This document shows positions 1-11,327 of a stretch of DNA of 64,000 nt, in pieces (the stretch's first letter is position 1; each line of letters opens with the position of its first letter). Where the stretch lies: positions 12,152,001-12,216,000 of the forward strand of contig OX419757.1 in assembly GCA_948567375.1 (NCBI GenBank). The letters are read 5' to 3'. The position numbers were made by a program, and so were the translations under genes. The notes beneath the pieces were generated by a model. The model saw nothing but the letters and a program-made list of their open reading frames with translations. It made no database searches and had not been told where the DNA came from. This DNA is from Lunularia cruciata (taxonomy: Eukaryota > Streptophyta > Marchantiopsida > Lunulariales > Lunulariaceae).

Positions 1-360
1 TATATCACCATCATCAAGAGAGATATCCTCATCTCTTAATTGTGTTGAATCAACCCATTTGCCAAATCATTCAGGAGCACAAATAGAATGTCCAGACGTC
101 CTCCTTGTTGATGACTCTGCTTGATCTTCTTGTGTTGACAGGTGTAGAGGTTCACCAATCTCCTCACACCCTTGTAATTCCTCAATTTGGGGAACTTGCT
201 CCTCTATAGGAGCACCTCCTAGTGACTCATCATGAAAACCATCATAATTAATCTCCCCCTCAATAATATTTAGAGTAGATTTTCCTTTGTCAATACGAGG
301 AGCCAAAGCTTTCTCCCCTCGATCTAGACTCATCGAACAAACATCTCTACTGTCAATCAA
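1..360 (-). pseudogene. Possible copia integrase-RT linker fragment running off the left edge
   Basis: The minus strand is open from 360 to a stop at 67 (97 residues), and the same frame stays readable beyond that stop to the window edge (FGKWVDSTQ...). The fragment begins with IDSRDV, which resembles the 'SRDVVF' signature that ends the copia integrase region. It continues as an acidic, low-complexity linker, and the stretch from STRRTSGHSICAPE to FGKWV resembles the 'RRS.R...P.R' joint before copia reverse transcriptase. This is family resemblance only: no catalytic motif is visible and the RT would lie outside the window. The in-frame stop suggests a dead copy. It could also be an unrelated acidic ORF. 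Confidence 0.35.
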
Positions 361-2039
361 TTATGTTATATGTCTATTCAATAATAATAACTTTTACTTA
401 TGCTAAACCCTACAAACCCAAACTCTAAACTAAGCCCTAGATTACAGTCAAAGTTTAGGAGAACTACTTAAAAGAAAAGATGAGTCCTATGTATTATTTC
501 CAATTTTCATAGCATGAACATAGGCTTAAAGCTAAGGGATTTATCATGGTCCCCAGAATAAATTTGGATAGAATCGAAAGGACTACAGACATTTAAACAT
601 AATTTATCACAGTCTCTTCTAAGTTGTATTGCTCACATTTAGAGCTATACTAACGTGACGAAGTAACTGTTGAGGAGCACTAGCTGTAATTTAGACTTAA
701 GTCAGTTTAGTTCTCAACTTTAATGTTACCATTTTGGTAGATATTCTTTTCTTAGATAGTCCTTAAAAAGTTTTTCTTTCAAAATTACTTCTACAAAGCT
801 ATTGCCAAAATGTGCTTTCATCTTTTCAATAAAACAATTGTTTACTTAAATATGATGTTTTCTTTTAAATATGGAAGCTTTTCAAGTTGGATGAATCAAA
901 TATTGTAATATTAAGACTAACCTAATCTTTTAGGTTAACTTTCATATTAATAGTTTCAAATAAATTATACATAAAAAAATAACATATATTATAAGAAATT
1001 ATGCCACTCCGTCAAGTAACTGGCCCATGCATCGCAGAGGCACCCAACTAGTCTCCATAAATACACCTCCCACCATCCATGTTATGTGTACGTGGCATGT
1101 GTTTATATTATGGTTAAACGATCTAATCGGTATTAAATTTACCCATTTATAGTTCTTGTACCGGACACTACACTCATTAGGATGTTTAAACATCCAGTTG
1201 CTTAAAGAGGAGAACTTATAAAGATTACGGAGAGGAAACAAAATTAGGAGTAAAAGCTAAGTGAGGAACTTCCAAATAGTGGACATTGCAAAATGCTAAA
1301 TGGACATTACAAAAAGCCATATTATGCTAATTATGCCGGAAGTTGATGGGGTCTTCCATCCTTCTTGTTATCCTACTCGGTAGCTTCTTTCTCTCAAAGT
1401 GTTAAGTCTTTCTGCCAACTTCATATCTAGTTATGTCCGAAATTGTTATCGCTCTCAAAACTTGAGGTCCCGTTAAGTCGGAAGTGCTAAAGTTTGGGTC
1501 ATGCTAAGTCCATCTCTGCGCTCATTCTTGGTTAATGGCAAGTGACCTTATGATAGGCTGTCAGGCTATGCTAGGAATAAAATCTGAACTCTCTGAATCT
1601 TGCTAACGATGGTAGAAGAGTGTATAGAAAAACACCAAGAGATCCGATATTTACACACATGAGATAACAGTAAAGATAGGAATGGTAGAGTATTAAAGAA
1701 CCACTAAGAGATCCAGATTAATAAACATATAAATTCCAGATTACCAGAAGGATTGGAAGACCGGTCAAACCAAATAAGTATAAAACTTAAAGTTAAAATA
1801 GAGCTACGTACCAATAGCATCCACATGATAAATTCATCTTGTTGCATACAGAATGTTAAAGTGATTTTAGTCAACAGTCTACATATTGCTAAGTATCTGA
1901 AAAAGCATCATCTAAGGCCTAGGGTGATTGCTGTCCTAAAGACTGTACCAACGTTCATCACCCATTGTTTAGAATAAATTACAAAATAAAGGAATGGAAA
2001 TAATATTATTATCTTCATTTCCTTATTGCAGACATAGTA
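361..2039. other. No recognisable gene
   Basis: AT-rich sequence with short open frames only, none with a recognisable domain. The only structured item is one copy of a dispersed motif at about 1341-1382, listed separately. The stretch just before 2040 may belong to the LTR that ends near 2295, but I cannot find its start. Confidence 0.5.
1341..1382 (-). repeat. Copy of a dispersed terminal motif
   Basis: Read on the minus strand, this is a version of the motif ACAAGAAGGATGGGAAGACC followed by CCATCAA. The same motif occurs at 47123-47176, at about 59623-59669, and as both inverted arms of the small element at 60189-60702. Here it lacks one G and the distal CCGTACAAGG part. Confidence 0.6.
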
Positions 2040-2309
2040 TTCTAACCTCTCGGTCAATCTTTACATGCAGATACTATATCGATATCTCTTTATAAATACA
2101 GAGGAAACAAAGACGATTTCATTACATACTCTATGCTTGAAGACTTTTGCTTCTATCATTCCTTTGTCGCGCAGGTGAATAATCACTCTCTTTGAAGATT
2201 TGAATTACACTATTTGTAACAAAACATTCCCCTACTATCACTGGATTGCCTTTGGCTATATACAAGTTTATTTTAACTCTTGTTTATCTGTAACATATGG
2301 TATCATTCC
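2040..2309 (+). mobile_element. 3' part of a copia-type LTR with promoter and primer-binding site
   Basis: A TATAAATA box lies at 2091-2098. About 200 bp further on, the sequence ends in TAACA (2291-2295) and is followed by TATGGTATCA (2296-2305). TGGTATCA matches the 3' end of plant initiator tRNA-Met, the usual copia primer-binding site. This suggests the U3/R/U5 end of an LTR on the plus strand, with a gag-like frame just downstream. The LTR start and the 3' LTR were not found, so this is a truncated element or a solo end. Confidence 0.4.
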
Positions 2310-2380
2310 CTCCAAATGAGACATCTTTTAACTCTTGTTTATCGGCAACACATAGTATCAGCCCGTCAAAAATGGAACAT
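2271..2380 (+). repeat. Imperfect 55-bp tandem duplication across a putative LTR end/PBS
   Basis: TTTTAACTCTTGTTTATC starts at 2271 and again at 2326. Each copy continues into a related 'GTATCA' segment (TGGTATCATTCCC, then TAGTATCAGCCCG). The first copy keeps the better primer-binding-site match. Confidence 0.65.
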
Positions 2381-2388
2381 CCATTCTT

Positions 2389-2679
2389 TTGCGTTATCAA
2401 AGGAGTATATTCATCACAAATACTATATCTCTAATGGGTATGATGTGTAATTATCCTTTATCCTTCAAAAACTGCAACAATTTATATGAACTTTTGCTGC
2501 ATCTAATAACAACAGATTCGTACGTGAGTGATGAGATGAAAATAGATGAACTAAAACTAGGCAGTACTTCATTAATGGATTTTATGGAGAAAATAACTAG
2601 TATGAATAAATATTATTCTAATGTATTGTCAAGCTTAAATCCGAGAACATGCATCTTTACCAAAGCAATAGCGAAATGA
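2389..2679 (+). pseudogene. Possible copia gag (UBN2-like) fragment
   Basis: A 96-residue open frame. The stretch from LKLGSTSLMDFMEKI to YYSNVLSSLNP resembles the copia Gag (UBN2) pattern in which a 'L..G..S..DF/Y...' helix precedes 'L..L..P'. Its position, 80 bp after a primer-binding-site-like sequence on the same strand, is where gag would lie. No zinc knuckle or pol follows, so this is at best a truncated element. The assignment rests on weak similarity plus position. Confidence 0.3.
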
Positions 2680-4411
2680 CATAAATAATTAACAAAGGAA
2701 TGCAAAATACTGAATCCATTTATAACACACTCAAGTGCTATCCATGACATTAATCAGTCATCCAAATAAGTAAATAGAAGTAAAATATACGTAATGATAT
2801 GTTGATAACTCTTAAATTTTTTATGAAAGTGTAAGCATATATTCTATTCAATAGATTTCACCTCCCCGAGTTTTATTCTGTACAGTCATACGCGCGTCTT
2901 CTCGACCAAATTTTGGAAGTTAAATAAATTAGATAATATGACATGGTCGTTTTATAATTATAGAAGATAAATTGAAAAACATTTGATAATATACCATAAT
3001 TTTCTATAACTTTGGAAATTAATCCAAAAGATGCGATGCTATAACACAGTCTGCTTATAATTTTTGTGTATTTTCAAGAACATTAATATAGACTCTCTTG
3101 TTTTACGTTCAAATTGGATGATGCTTTTCAGGGCGAAAACACAAAAATAGAGCAACCGCGGGAAGTTACCATTTTACATCGTCCAACACACGATGCGCGA
3201 GTTGATAACAATTCTGAACGACAGATATCTTTGGAGTGGTCTTGCATTCTGAATTCCGTATATATATGGAATTCGCTTTCTCGATTTCCTTTTAAGCCAT
3301 GTAATACATGTTATGATTTAGAAATGACGAGTCGCTAACATAACTATAATGAAATATCACTTTAATTCTGGTTAAAGAATCTCAATTATTTTTGTGTAAT
3401 AATGCGCACGTTCCATAAATTTCATTAGTAGAACGCAAAATCTTAAGATTAAATAAACTGTATTTGATAAAAATTTAATCTTGAATATTCCATACACGTT
3501 TGAGAGCATCATAGATTTCTCTTTTCCAATGTGATGTCATTTTCGAATAGGACAGAAATAATTTTCACGGTGTTACCTTCAAAGTTTGGATTCCTGACCA
3601 GAACAACGGTTCGGACCGTTGAGCGTACGTGCTTTGATCTATTCGCAACATATTGCTACATCAGTATGCATCCAGGAATTTTCCATGCCTTCGACGGTTA
3701 GTGAGCTAAGTTTGAGAGCGTAATACTGTAGTCACCTTGATTCAGAGTCAAACATCGGATCCCGATGGGATGTTCACGTCTTAGGCATCATCTTGTCGTT
3801 GAGGAGAATTATTGCTACCAATTGCAACACCAGAAGTCGTTGATAGATAGTGGATATTGCATGATATATATCCAAAGAATCTGTAGAGAATTCTGGTTGG
3901 TGCGTTCCCCGTCATGGCTGTTGCTGGTTGCCTTGATTGTTGGAGCCTTTGACAACTCCTTTGATCCAGGACACCATGCTTTCAGCTCCTACTTTCATTA
4001 CCATCTGCCATAGCTTCTGCTTAAACAATTACAGAAGAGTGCTCCTCAAGCGTCTCATCGTTTCAAGCCTTTTCTTGCAAAAGAGGGCGACGATTACTGG
4101 ATGTAGAATTACGCGTAGCCGAAGAGACCAAACGTGCACTGAACCTATTCTAGTAAGCAGTGAGTCCGCAATTGCAAGAGTATCCTTATGCTTCCGAAAG
4201 CAGAATAAGCTACAGTTTTGACGTCTGAACATTGGGATTTGAACTCAATTATATTGAGAAGTTTCGGGAGTTCTATCTATCGAGAAGCAATCTAACACAC
4301 GTTAACATTATGAAAACTAGTCAAGTGGGCCAGGCAGAACGTGGTGTAGGTAGGACATCAACATCCGGACAGTTGCCTGATCTGGCAAGAGAAAACATGA
4401 ACTAGACACAC
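2680..4411. other. No recognisable gene; left flank of the nested retrotransposon cluster
   Basis: Short frames only. The sequence around 3540-4230 is less AT-rich than the part before it but shows no domain. It ends with ACGGT at 4412-4416, the left target-site duplication of the large copia insertion. Confidence 0.5.
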
Positions 4412-4416
4412 ACGGT

Positions 4417-4682
4417 TATAGGAAAGTTCTGTGCACAGAGGTTGAGAGGGAGCCTACAATTCATAGGCACAACTCTTTACTAAGTATCAAAATACACTGT
4501 CTTAGCTTTGTGGCTAGATAGATGTCTTTACATGAGTGTTCTGCTCCTGTCATGGAACGCTCAACTGCTGTAGGCAGTTATTCTGTGGTAACTATGGTAA
4601 CCTAGTTCTCAGGTTAGATAGAACTAGCGATAAGGCTAGAGTTATCATACCTAACCAGTTAACTTATAATCTGGTTCTTAAA
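4417..4682 (-). repeat. 3' LTR of the copia element
   Basis: About 266 bp, homologous along its whole length to 26107-26366. On the minus strand it follows the purine-rich tract and starts TTTAAGAACC, where the 5' LTR has TGTAAGAACC. It ends CTTTCCTATA immediately before the ACGGT duplication. Confidence 0.9.
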
Positions 4683-4692
4683 CTCCCCCTTA
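4683..4692 (-). promoter_or_regulatory. Polypurine tract of the copia element
   Basis: On the minus strand this reads AAGGGGGAG directly before the 3' LTR, the usual plus-strand priming site. Confidence 0.8.
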
Positions 4693-4704
4693 AGTGAATA
4701 AGAT

Positions 4705-5232
4705 CTAAGGTTCTAACTTATTATTAGCTGCAAGTTGGTTAATGAAATGAAACCTGACAGCTATATGTTTAGTACGCGGGTGGAGCTTCATAGAGTCCAC
4801 AAGGGCAATAGCTGATTGGTTGTCACAATATATGACTGTTGGAGCTGATATGTCAAACTTCGCATCGTGTAACATGTGACAAATCCAAATCGCTTCAGAA
4901 GCTGCATTGTTCATTGCCATGTATTCCTACTCGGTGCTGGATAAAGCTTAAGACTTCTGTTGAGAAGATCCACAACTGATGACACCGGGAGACAAAATGA
5001 AACAGTAACCGAATGTAAACTCTTGCCGATCAATCTCTCCTGCCCGGTCACCATCGCTTGATCCATAGAGAGGTTGAGGGATGCTGTCCTGTCGATACTC
5101 AAGGTAGAAGTTGGTGGAGCCTTTCAGATACTAAAATACATGTTTACATGCCTGAATGTGAGTAGGGCCTGGTTTGTGCATGTGTTGAGCAAGAGTGTTG
5201 ACAGCAAGCGTCATGTCTGGTCTCATACAAAT
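4705..5232 (-). pseudogene. Copia RNase H (Ty1 type), decayed
   Basis: On the minus strand the region covers the Ty1 RNase H order. A 'GSSDGDRAG' stretch (the 'D.DWAG' site) comes first, followed by GYCF.LSPGVISCGSS. 'ALSSTE.EYMA' has a stop where a residue is expected, and then come NNAASEAIW, VIYCDNQSAIAL and HPRTKHIAVRFHFI. The CDNQSA and TKHI signatures are clear. Several frame changes and stops exclude a working enzyme. It continues directly from RT (5233-5778) and is followed by the polypurine tract and 3' LTR. Confidence 0.85.
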
Positions 5233-5778
5233 TCAAGCCCAGTTAAGAGAACCAACTGCATTAGGATATGAAAACTTAGTGCACTCAGCTACTTCTTGAG
5301 GAGTCTTGGGGCCATCTGGAACAGAAAGTTGTAGGCGTAGAAGAATTGGAGTTGAAACTGGTCTAGAATCTTGGAAATCATACTCAACAAGTTTTTGTTG
5401 AAAGTAGAGTGGATGAGAAATTTGCAGCCAGCCTTGAACTCTGTAGGATGTCTCCTGGAAGCTGAGTAGGTGATGTACTTTGTGAAGATCAGTCCTCCAA
5501 AATTGAGAGCTGAGTTTGCACTTAATGTGACTCATTAAGTCTAAACTGCTGCTTGTAATTAAAACATCATTGACATAAAGGCTGAGCATTGCAAACTCAA
5601 AGGGAAGGTCCATGAAATATACATTTTTGCACGCTTTAGAACTAGTGAAGCCCAATGAGAGCAAAAAAGCATTGATTCCCTTGAACCATTCATGGGAGGA
5701 CTATTTGAGGCGATAGAGTGTCCTCAACAGTAGACAAAACAAACCTTTCTTTGGTGGAGAGACTCCTTTTGGCATTGT
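5233..5778 (-). pseudogene. Copia reverse transcriptase, C-terminal part, with altered active site
   Basis: On the minus strand the fragment enters at MPKGVSPPKKG, continues through LLLRTLYRLK and reaches the catalytic block as LYVNDVLITSSS. Copia RT normally has YVDD here, so an aspartate has become asparagine. It then runs through the connection region to 'YPNAVGSLNWA'. At 5778/5779 the RT frame stops against the left end of Gypsy-2. The N-terminal half of the same RT lies at 21735-22062. Confidence 0.88.
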
Positions 5779-5801
5779 TGTCATGATGTGATTTGTATAG
5801 C
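5779..5801 (+). repeat. First 23 bp of the Gypsy-2 left LTR
   Basis: TGTCATGATGTGATTTGTAT matches the first bases of the right LTR at 19478 (TGTCATGTTGTGGTTTACAT). The last five bases, ATAGC (5797-5801), are duplicated at 12062-12066, which marks the Gypsy-1 insertion point. Confidence 0.9.
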
Positions 5802-6537
5802 TGTAATACCAAGAGTTAGCCATATGATCTTGATGTAAAATTAGGTTTGGTAATATCTGGAATGATGTTATATATGATGGATAAAATAGATCAGATAGAA
5901 ATATCACCAAAAAAGTATTTCTATTAATAGTGCAGAAACCAAAATAGACATGAAAACCTTAGAATCAATAGCTAGACATATAATTTAAAAGTGAGAATTT
6001 TTTAGATAACATCTCAAAAGATATTACACATGATGGACTAAATAGATCACAAAGAGGTATCACCAAAAGGGGACTTCTATTAATAGAGTAAGAACTTAAA
6101 TATGCTTGAAATCTTTAAAAGCAATTTTGGAGGTCTAAACGGATGAATTAGACCTCAAAAAGATATTGATTCCACTCCAATAGAAGAAAGGCTTTCCTTC
6201 CTTCCCTTTGCTTTGTCTCATTGAGAGCTTTCCAATGGTACCTCACCCACGTGATTTTGAGATTCCAATAGGAAGATTCTCTAAAAAATTCACTCTAGTC
6301 AAAGCTTATTTGACCAACCAAATAGGAGCAAGACCGACATGTCACCCATCCAAGTAAATAATCCAAGGGTGGAGCTTGCTGACATATCACCTATCTATGT
6401 GCCTAATCCTATGGTGGAGCTTCCTTGGAGGAGATCCTCTTTGTCAATATAATAAAGAACAGGTGCTCTTTTGGGGCATCGGATGATTGAGTGTGAAATC
6501 TGTGTTTTTTCTCTTCTATTGTCTTTGGAGTATTAGA
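5802..6537 (+). repeat. Left (5') LTR of Gypsy-1
   Basis: About 736 bp, starting TGTAATACCAAGAG and ending TATTAGA, where the right LTR keeps TATTACA. An AATATAATAAAG stretch and the block GGGGCATCGGATGATTGAGT near the end are shared with the right LTR and probably mark the R/U5 part. It is followed by ATATCAAAGC, a degraded tRNA-Met-like primer-binding site. Confidence 0.9.
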
Positions 6538-6599
6538 ATAATATCAAAGCAAGTGTTTTAGTCCAAGAGAGTGGATCACTCTTCTTGGAAGAGCACAAA

Positions 6600-7800
6600 C
6601 TATTGAAATCGAGTAATTTGAGATGGAGAACATAGAGTAATTGCTAGACTTGGGAAGTGCTTTAGAGAGCGCATGGGATGGATGCACCAAGAGGACAATT
6701 TCCTACACCTAGCTTTCCATTCTTGAATCCATTCCACATCAAGGTTATGTACATCCAACATGAGAAAATGAGAGTATAGTTGGTTTATCACTTTGGAGCA
6801 AAATTCATGGATAAAATAATGAACTCACCAAACCCGGTGATTCTACCTTTGGTGGTATATGACAAAGAGTGAGATTTGACAATCTATATTCTATTATAAT
6901 GTTATGGATGTGAATGTCCCAAATCCTCTTTCTTTCAACACTCAAGTAGAAATTCATTATTTAGTGAGACCAAAAGTGATGTTTAGGGATTTTGTAGTTA
7001 GAAATTTTGGTGAGGAGTATTATCAATGAGTGATAGCTTCTGAGGTCTCAATGGTAGTCCCGATAGTTTGTGCACCTTCCAGAGTGATCATATTAACTCT
7101 CTATTGAAGTAGATAGTAGCAATTGAGTGTTGCATGAACCATGGATCCGTAGTTGCAAGAGAGGGTGCAAGGAATGCAGGGGAAGTTGAATGAATTTTGA
7201 GAGATTAAAATAACCATGGAGGCATTACAAAGTCAAGTCCCGATCCTCAAGAATAGCAATGCAAGAAGGATTGTTGAAGAATTTCCAATCAATGGATTCT
7301 GTGTAGATGGCCCGAATCCAACTATGGAATTGAGAAAAAAAACAATGTACAAGAGTATATGGAGGTATTTCTGGATCTACAAGTCGCAATAATCGACATG
7401 AGTCTAGTAGAGGCTCTCAAAATTTTCAAATGAGGGCTGAAGGAGCATATTTGCCAAGAAGTCATGGTGCAAAATCCTTGCAATGTATTTGAGGCCATTG
7501 CTTGTGTGTAGAGAATAGCTGGGGCATTGGGTGGAGGTGAAGGAGTAGTTCCACCTCAACATTATAAGGTAAAAATGCCACATATGGATGGACTAGTACC
7601 AATGGAATTGGGCAACCTTTTGTTGCAAAACCAAAGAGCACGACCGCTTCAAGGGGAGCATGGACGGGTAGAAGAACAGAGAGATGGAGTCCCATGAGGA
7701 GAAGGAACTTGAGGTGAACAATGTTGTTGTTACAATTGTGGCCGTATTGAGCACATATCTACCAATTGTTATGCTCATCTCCCTAGATGCCCTCGGCCTT
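6600..7800 (+). pseudogene. Gypsy-1 gag with CCHC zinc knuckle
   Basis: No long frame survives, but the region lies between the primer-binding site and protease. A zinc knuckle is readable at 7728-7769 as CYNCGRIEHISTNC, an exact C-x2-C-x4-H-x4-C. The upstream part has gag-like pieces in shifting frames. The knuckle is the firm evidence; the rest is inferred from position. Confidence 0.7.
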
Positions 7801-7945
7801 CATACAAGCAATCTTTGAACAACATGGAGAGACACATTGAAGAGGAGGAGGTGGAAATCACTTTGAAAAACAAAGATCACCAGGAAATGTACCTTGTGGC
7901 TTTACTAGCTCAATAAGGAAGTAGAGAAGCAAGGGAAGGAAGAAG

Positions 7946-8212
7946 ATGAGCACACAAAGGTCTCAAAAGGCAACTTCACAATTGATTGTCGTCAATGGAG
8001 TCCTAGAAGGCAATCAAGTGAGAGTATTAATAGATCCGAGAGCAATAGAGAATTTCTTGTCTTGCTCTACTGCAATAAGATTGGGAATGGATCTAAAGAG
8101 AGAGAGAGAGAGCAAAGAAGTAGAGTTACCCAATGGGCAAACAGAGAAGATTGAATCATTATCTAGACGGGTAACACTCTCGATAAGAGAATATCAGGAA
8201 GCAATTGAGTAG
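7946..8212 (+). pseudogene. Gypsy-1 aspartic protease with altered active site
   Basis: An 88-residue frame with the retropepsin core VNGVLEGNQVRVLIDPRAIENFLS. In this family the core reads LIDSGA.hNFI; here DSG has become DPR, so the catalytic D-S/T-G triad is broken. The downstream strand (MDLKRERESKEVELPNGQ) also fits. The frame ends in a stop before RT. Confidence 0.8.
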
Positions 8213-8479
8213 CAAGTGATACAATTAGCTTGTTATGATGTAATCTTAGGCATACCATGGACATAACATTACAACCCTATGGTAGATTGGAGGAAGAAAG
8301 TAGTGAGAATCAACCAATGGTTGATCATTGGGGTTAAAGAAAAATCACATAGGCAAGAACTACCTCTCTATGTCATAAGGACGGTAGCTAGCTATAAGAT
8401 TGATAGATGTTTCATGGGTCTAATAAGAGATATCTAGAGTGCACAACTCAATGGAAAAATTCCTAAGAAATTAAAGGAT

Positions 8480-9240
8480 GTGATGGATGAGATTCAAGAT
8501 GTCTTTCTCAATGATCTACCCTCAAGAATACCACCAAAAAGGAGAGTAGATCATAAAATTGAAACACTCTCAAGAAAGACACCTCCTTGTAAGGCCCCAT
8601 ATCACCTATCACCTCATGAGTTGGAGGAGTGTAAGATGCAAATTGAGGAGATGCTGCAAAAGGGTTCATCCAACCTAGCATATCACCATATGGGGCTCCT
8701 ATCTTGTTTGTGAAGAAGAAAGATGGTACAATCCGCATGTGCATTGACTATCAAGGTCTCAATTAGCAAACAGTGAAGAACAAATACCCCTTGCCTTACA
8801 TGGATGACCTATTTGATCAACTTCATGGAGCAAGATACTTCACCAAATTGGACTTGCAAAGCGGTTATAATCAAATCCAAATTGCAGAGGAGAATGTGTA
8901 CAAAACCGCCTTTTGAACCAAGTCCAGCCACTTTGAGTATCTCATGATGCCTTTTGGCCTCACCAATGCACCTGCCATTTTCAGGAGTCTAATGAATGAT
9001 ATATTTTTTCCATATATGGATAAGTCTGTTATCATCTTCTTGGATGACATCTTAGTATACAATAGCATGATGACGGAACACAAACAACATCTATGAGAAG
9101 TTCTCCAGATTCTAAGATAGAATCAATTGTATGCCAAAATCTCAAAGTGCAAGTTTAGCAAGTCTAAAGTAGACTACTTGGGTCATAGAGTAAGTGCAGA
9201 GAGCATTCACTTATTGAAGATAAAATAGAGGTCATTCAAA
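8480..9240 (+). pseudogene. Gypsy-1 reverse transcriptase, with stops
   Basis: The RT motifs can be followed across frames. PPKRRVDHKIET comes first, then [42 protein letters not shown] and the catalytic FLDDILVY (about 9037-9060), which keeps both aspartates. YLGHRVSAESI follows. In-frame stops interrupt CIDYQGLN.Q and KTAF.TKSS, among others. The motif series is diagnostic of Ty3/gypsy RT. Confidence 0.9.
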
Positions 9241-9344
9241 AATGGAGTGCCCCAAAAGCTCAAACTCAATGCAAGAGCTTCTTGGGGTTGACGGGATTCT
9301 ATCATTGATTTGTCAAGGACTTCTCCAAGGTTGCATAGCCTTTA

Positions 9345-9793
9345 ATGGCACTACTTGGCAAGGGGAAGAAGTGGACGTGGGGAACCGCACAAGAGTTGGC
9401 CTTTCAAGAATTGAAAGCCACCTTGCTACATGCACCGATCTTGAAGTGGTATGACCCAAAACGTACAATCAAGTTGGCTATTGATGCATTAGACATAGGA
9501 ATAGAAGCAATCCTACAACAAGAGTTGCATGATGGATGGCATCCAATTGTATATTTCTCTTGAAATTTGTTACTAGTAGAGTGCAACTATCACACCATAG
9601 AACAAGAAGAGTTGGCTATTGTCCTTGCAACCAAGCATTGGAAGCACTATCATGGCGAGAAGGCACTTGTAGTAGAGATAGACCACAAACCTCTAGTCTA
9701 CCTGGAGACACAGAAAGATCTATCTCATTGCCAAATTTGATGGGCAAAGTGGCGACAATGATTCAACATGACAATCACCTACATGGAAGGTAA
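9345..9793 (+). pseudogene. Gypsy-1 RNase H
   Basis: The frame at 9345-9563 reads MALLGKGKKWTWGTAQELAF and then an 'LAIDALDIGIEAIL' core. Gypsy RNase H normally has 'L.TDAS..GIGA.L', so the TDAS site is degenerate. The following part (9536-9793) holds 'YHTIEQEELAIV'- and 'YLETQKDLSHCQI'-like pieces in another frame. At least one frameshift is present. Confidence 0.8.
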
Positions 9794-9979
9794 GAAGCAA
9801 CTTGCAGATGCATTCACCCACATGCCAATGGTAAACAATTTGGTGGTAGAGGTTAAGATTAACCTTGAATTCTGGCTAGAGATTCTAGTTGCTACAAAAA
9901 CTGATCCACGGATTGTAGGAGCGCAATCATCCAAAGGTGTCACCAGCACCTAAGGACTCACCTTTCATGATGGTAGATT

Positions 9980-10768
9980 ATGGATCCTAAATGTCCTAGA
10001 ATTACATATACCACCATTCTAGCAGAATGTCATGATTTTGCCAGTGTAGGTCATGTTAGAATGGACAAGACCTTGGCAGCAATCCAACGCCATTACTATT
10101 GGCCCAAGATGAGCAACAATGTGAAAGACTACATACACAACTGTTTACTCTATCAACAAAAAAAAGCTTCTAATCAAGCTCATGTAGGGTTCCTTCAACC
10201 TCTCCCCACTCCTACACAATGTTGGGAACAAGTGAGTATGGATCTTGTCTGTGAATTACCCAAGACCACCTCAGGGTTTAACTCCATCATGGTCTTTGTG
10301 GATCAGCTAAGCAAAATGATTCATGTGTGCCCTACCACCAAGGATGTGACCGCTCCACAACTAGCTCAATTATACTTAGATGCAGTCTTCTCTCACCATG
10401 ACTTGTCTCAAGTACTCATCAACGATAGAGGCTCTCAATTCACTAGTTTGTTTTTGCAAACACTATTTGGTTTCTTCAAAACCAAGTTGGCAATGTCCAC
10501 AACTTACCATCCACAAACAAATGGACAAATAGAGTGGGCTAGTTGCATTATTGAAGACATATTAGGTGGCTTCACCTTAGAAGAGCAAGAGAGGTGGGAC
10601 ACCCTACTCCCATTGGTGGAATTTGCTTACAACAATTTGGTGAATGTATCCACTTGTGTCACTCCATTCTTCCTCATGTATGGTGAGCATCACTTCACAC
10701 TTTCTAGCTTGATGAAGATCAATCCAATGGCTACCAAGGTCGATGTAATCAACACATTTGTTTCTTGA
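9980..10768 (+). pseudogene. Gypsy-1 integrase, zinc-binding and catalytic core
   Basis: 262 uninterrupted residues. The H-H-C-C zinc module is visible as ECHDFASVGHVRMDKTLAAI followed by YYWPKM and NCLLYQQKK, with C-x2-C degraded to C-x2-Y. The core contains the first catalytic Asp in VSMDLVCELPKT and the second in LINDRGSQFTS. The region where the Glu should fall reads YHPQTNGQIEWASCI, so 'QTERVN' is changed but the E is kept. It is the best-preserved coding segment of Gypsy-1. Confidence 0.9.
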
Positions 10769-10780
10769 ATCCAATAAGGT

Positions 10781-11287
10781 GTGGAGAGTGCCAAGCATAA
10801 ATTGCAGATTGTACAAAATCAACAAAAGCAATATGTCGATGCACACCATAGGCACATGGAGTTCAATGTTGAGGATCAAGTGTGGCTGTCTACAACAAAC
10901 CTCATATTAGTTGGCCCTTGTAAGCTCAAACCTTGTTTAATTGGGCATTTTTCTATTCTTCATCGAGTCGGCATTGTGGCCTATCACCTTGAGCTACCAC
11001 CACACATGAAGATCCATCCAGTGTTCCATGTTTCCCTACTATGCAAATATGCTCCTTGATCAAGCCATTATCATTCCACACAAGACCTTCGACCTTGTCT
11101 GACACTCATTGATGGCACGGAGGAATATGAAGTGGAGCGTATCCTCCAAAACTATATTTGTGGTACGTGCCATCCACGGGTGGACTATCTGGTACAGTGG
11201 AAAGATTACGCCCTCTATGAGACAATATGGGAGCCCATTGCTAATTTGACACATGCACCGGTGTTGGTACAAGCATTTGAGCAATAG
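10781..11287 (+). pseudogene. Gypsy-1 integrase C-terminus and chromodomain
   Basis: The first part (to 11059) is the integrase C-terminal module: MKIHPVFHVSLLCKYAP is the typical 'HPVFHVS.L' block. After one stop codon the same frame continues into a chromodomain, EEYEVERILQNY, then VDYLVQWKDYALYETIWEP, ending with a stop at 11285-11287. Chromodomains of this type are known to steer chromovirus integration to marked chromatin. The aromatic residues expected for histone-tail binding (Y, W, Y/W) are largely present. Confidence 0.88.
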
Positions 11288-11312
11288 CTGCACAACGAGA
11301 ACATTGTGTCTT

Positions 11313-11327
11313 AAAAGGAGGGAGGTT
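11313..11327 (+). promoter_or_regulatory. Polypurine tract of Gypsy-1
   Basis: AAAAGGAGGGAGG followed by TT, immediately before the right LTR (TGTAAAACC). Confidence 0.85.

Noticed and set aside
4222-4240. tRNA-like B box (GAGTTCAAATCCC on the minus strand)
   Set aside because: No A box at the correct distance and no cloverleaf could be folded around it.
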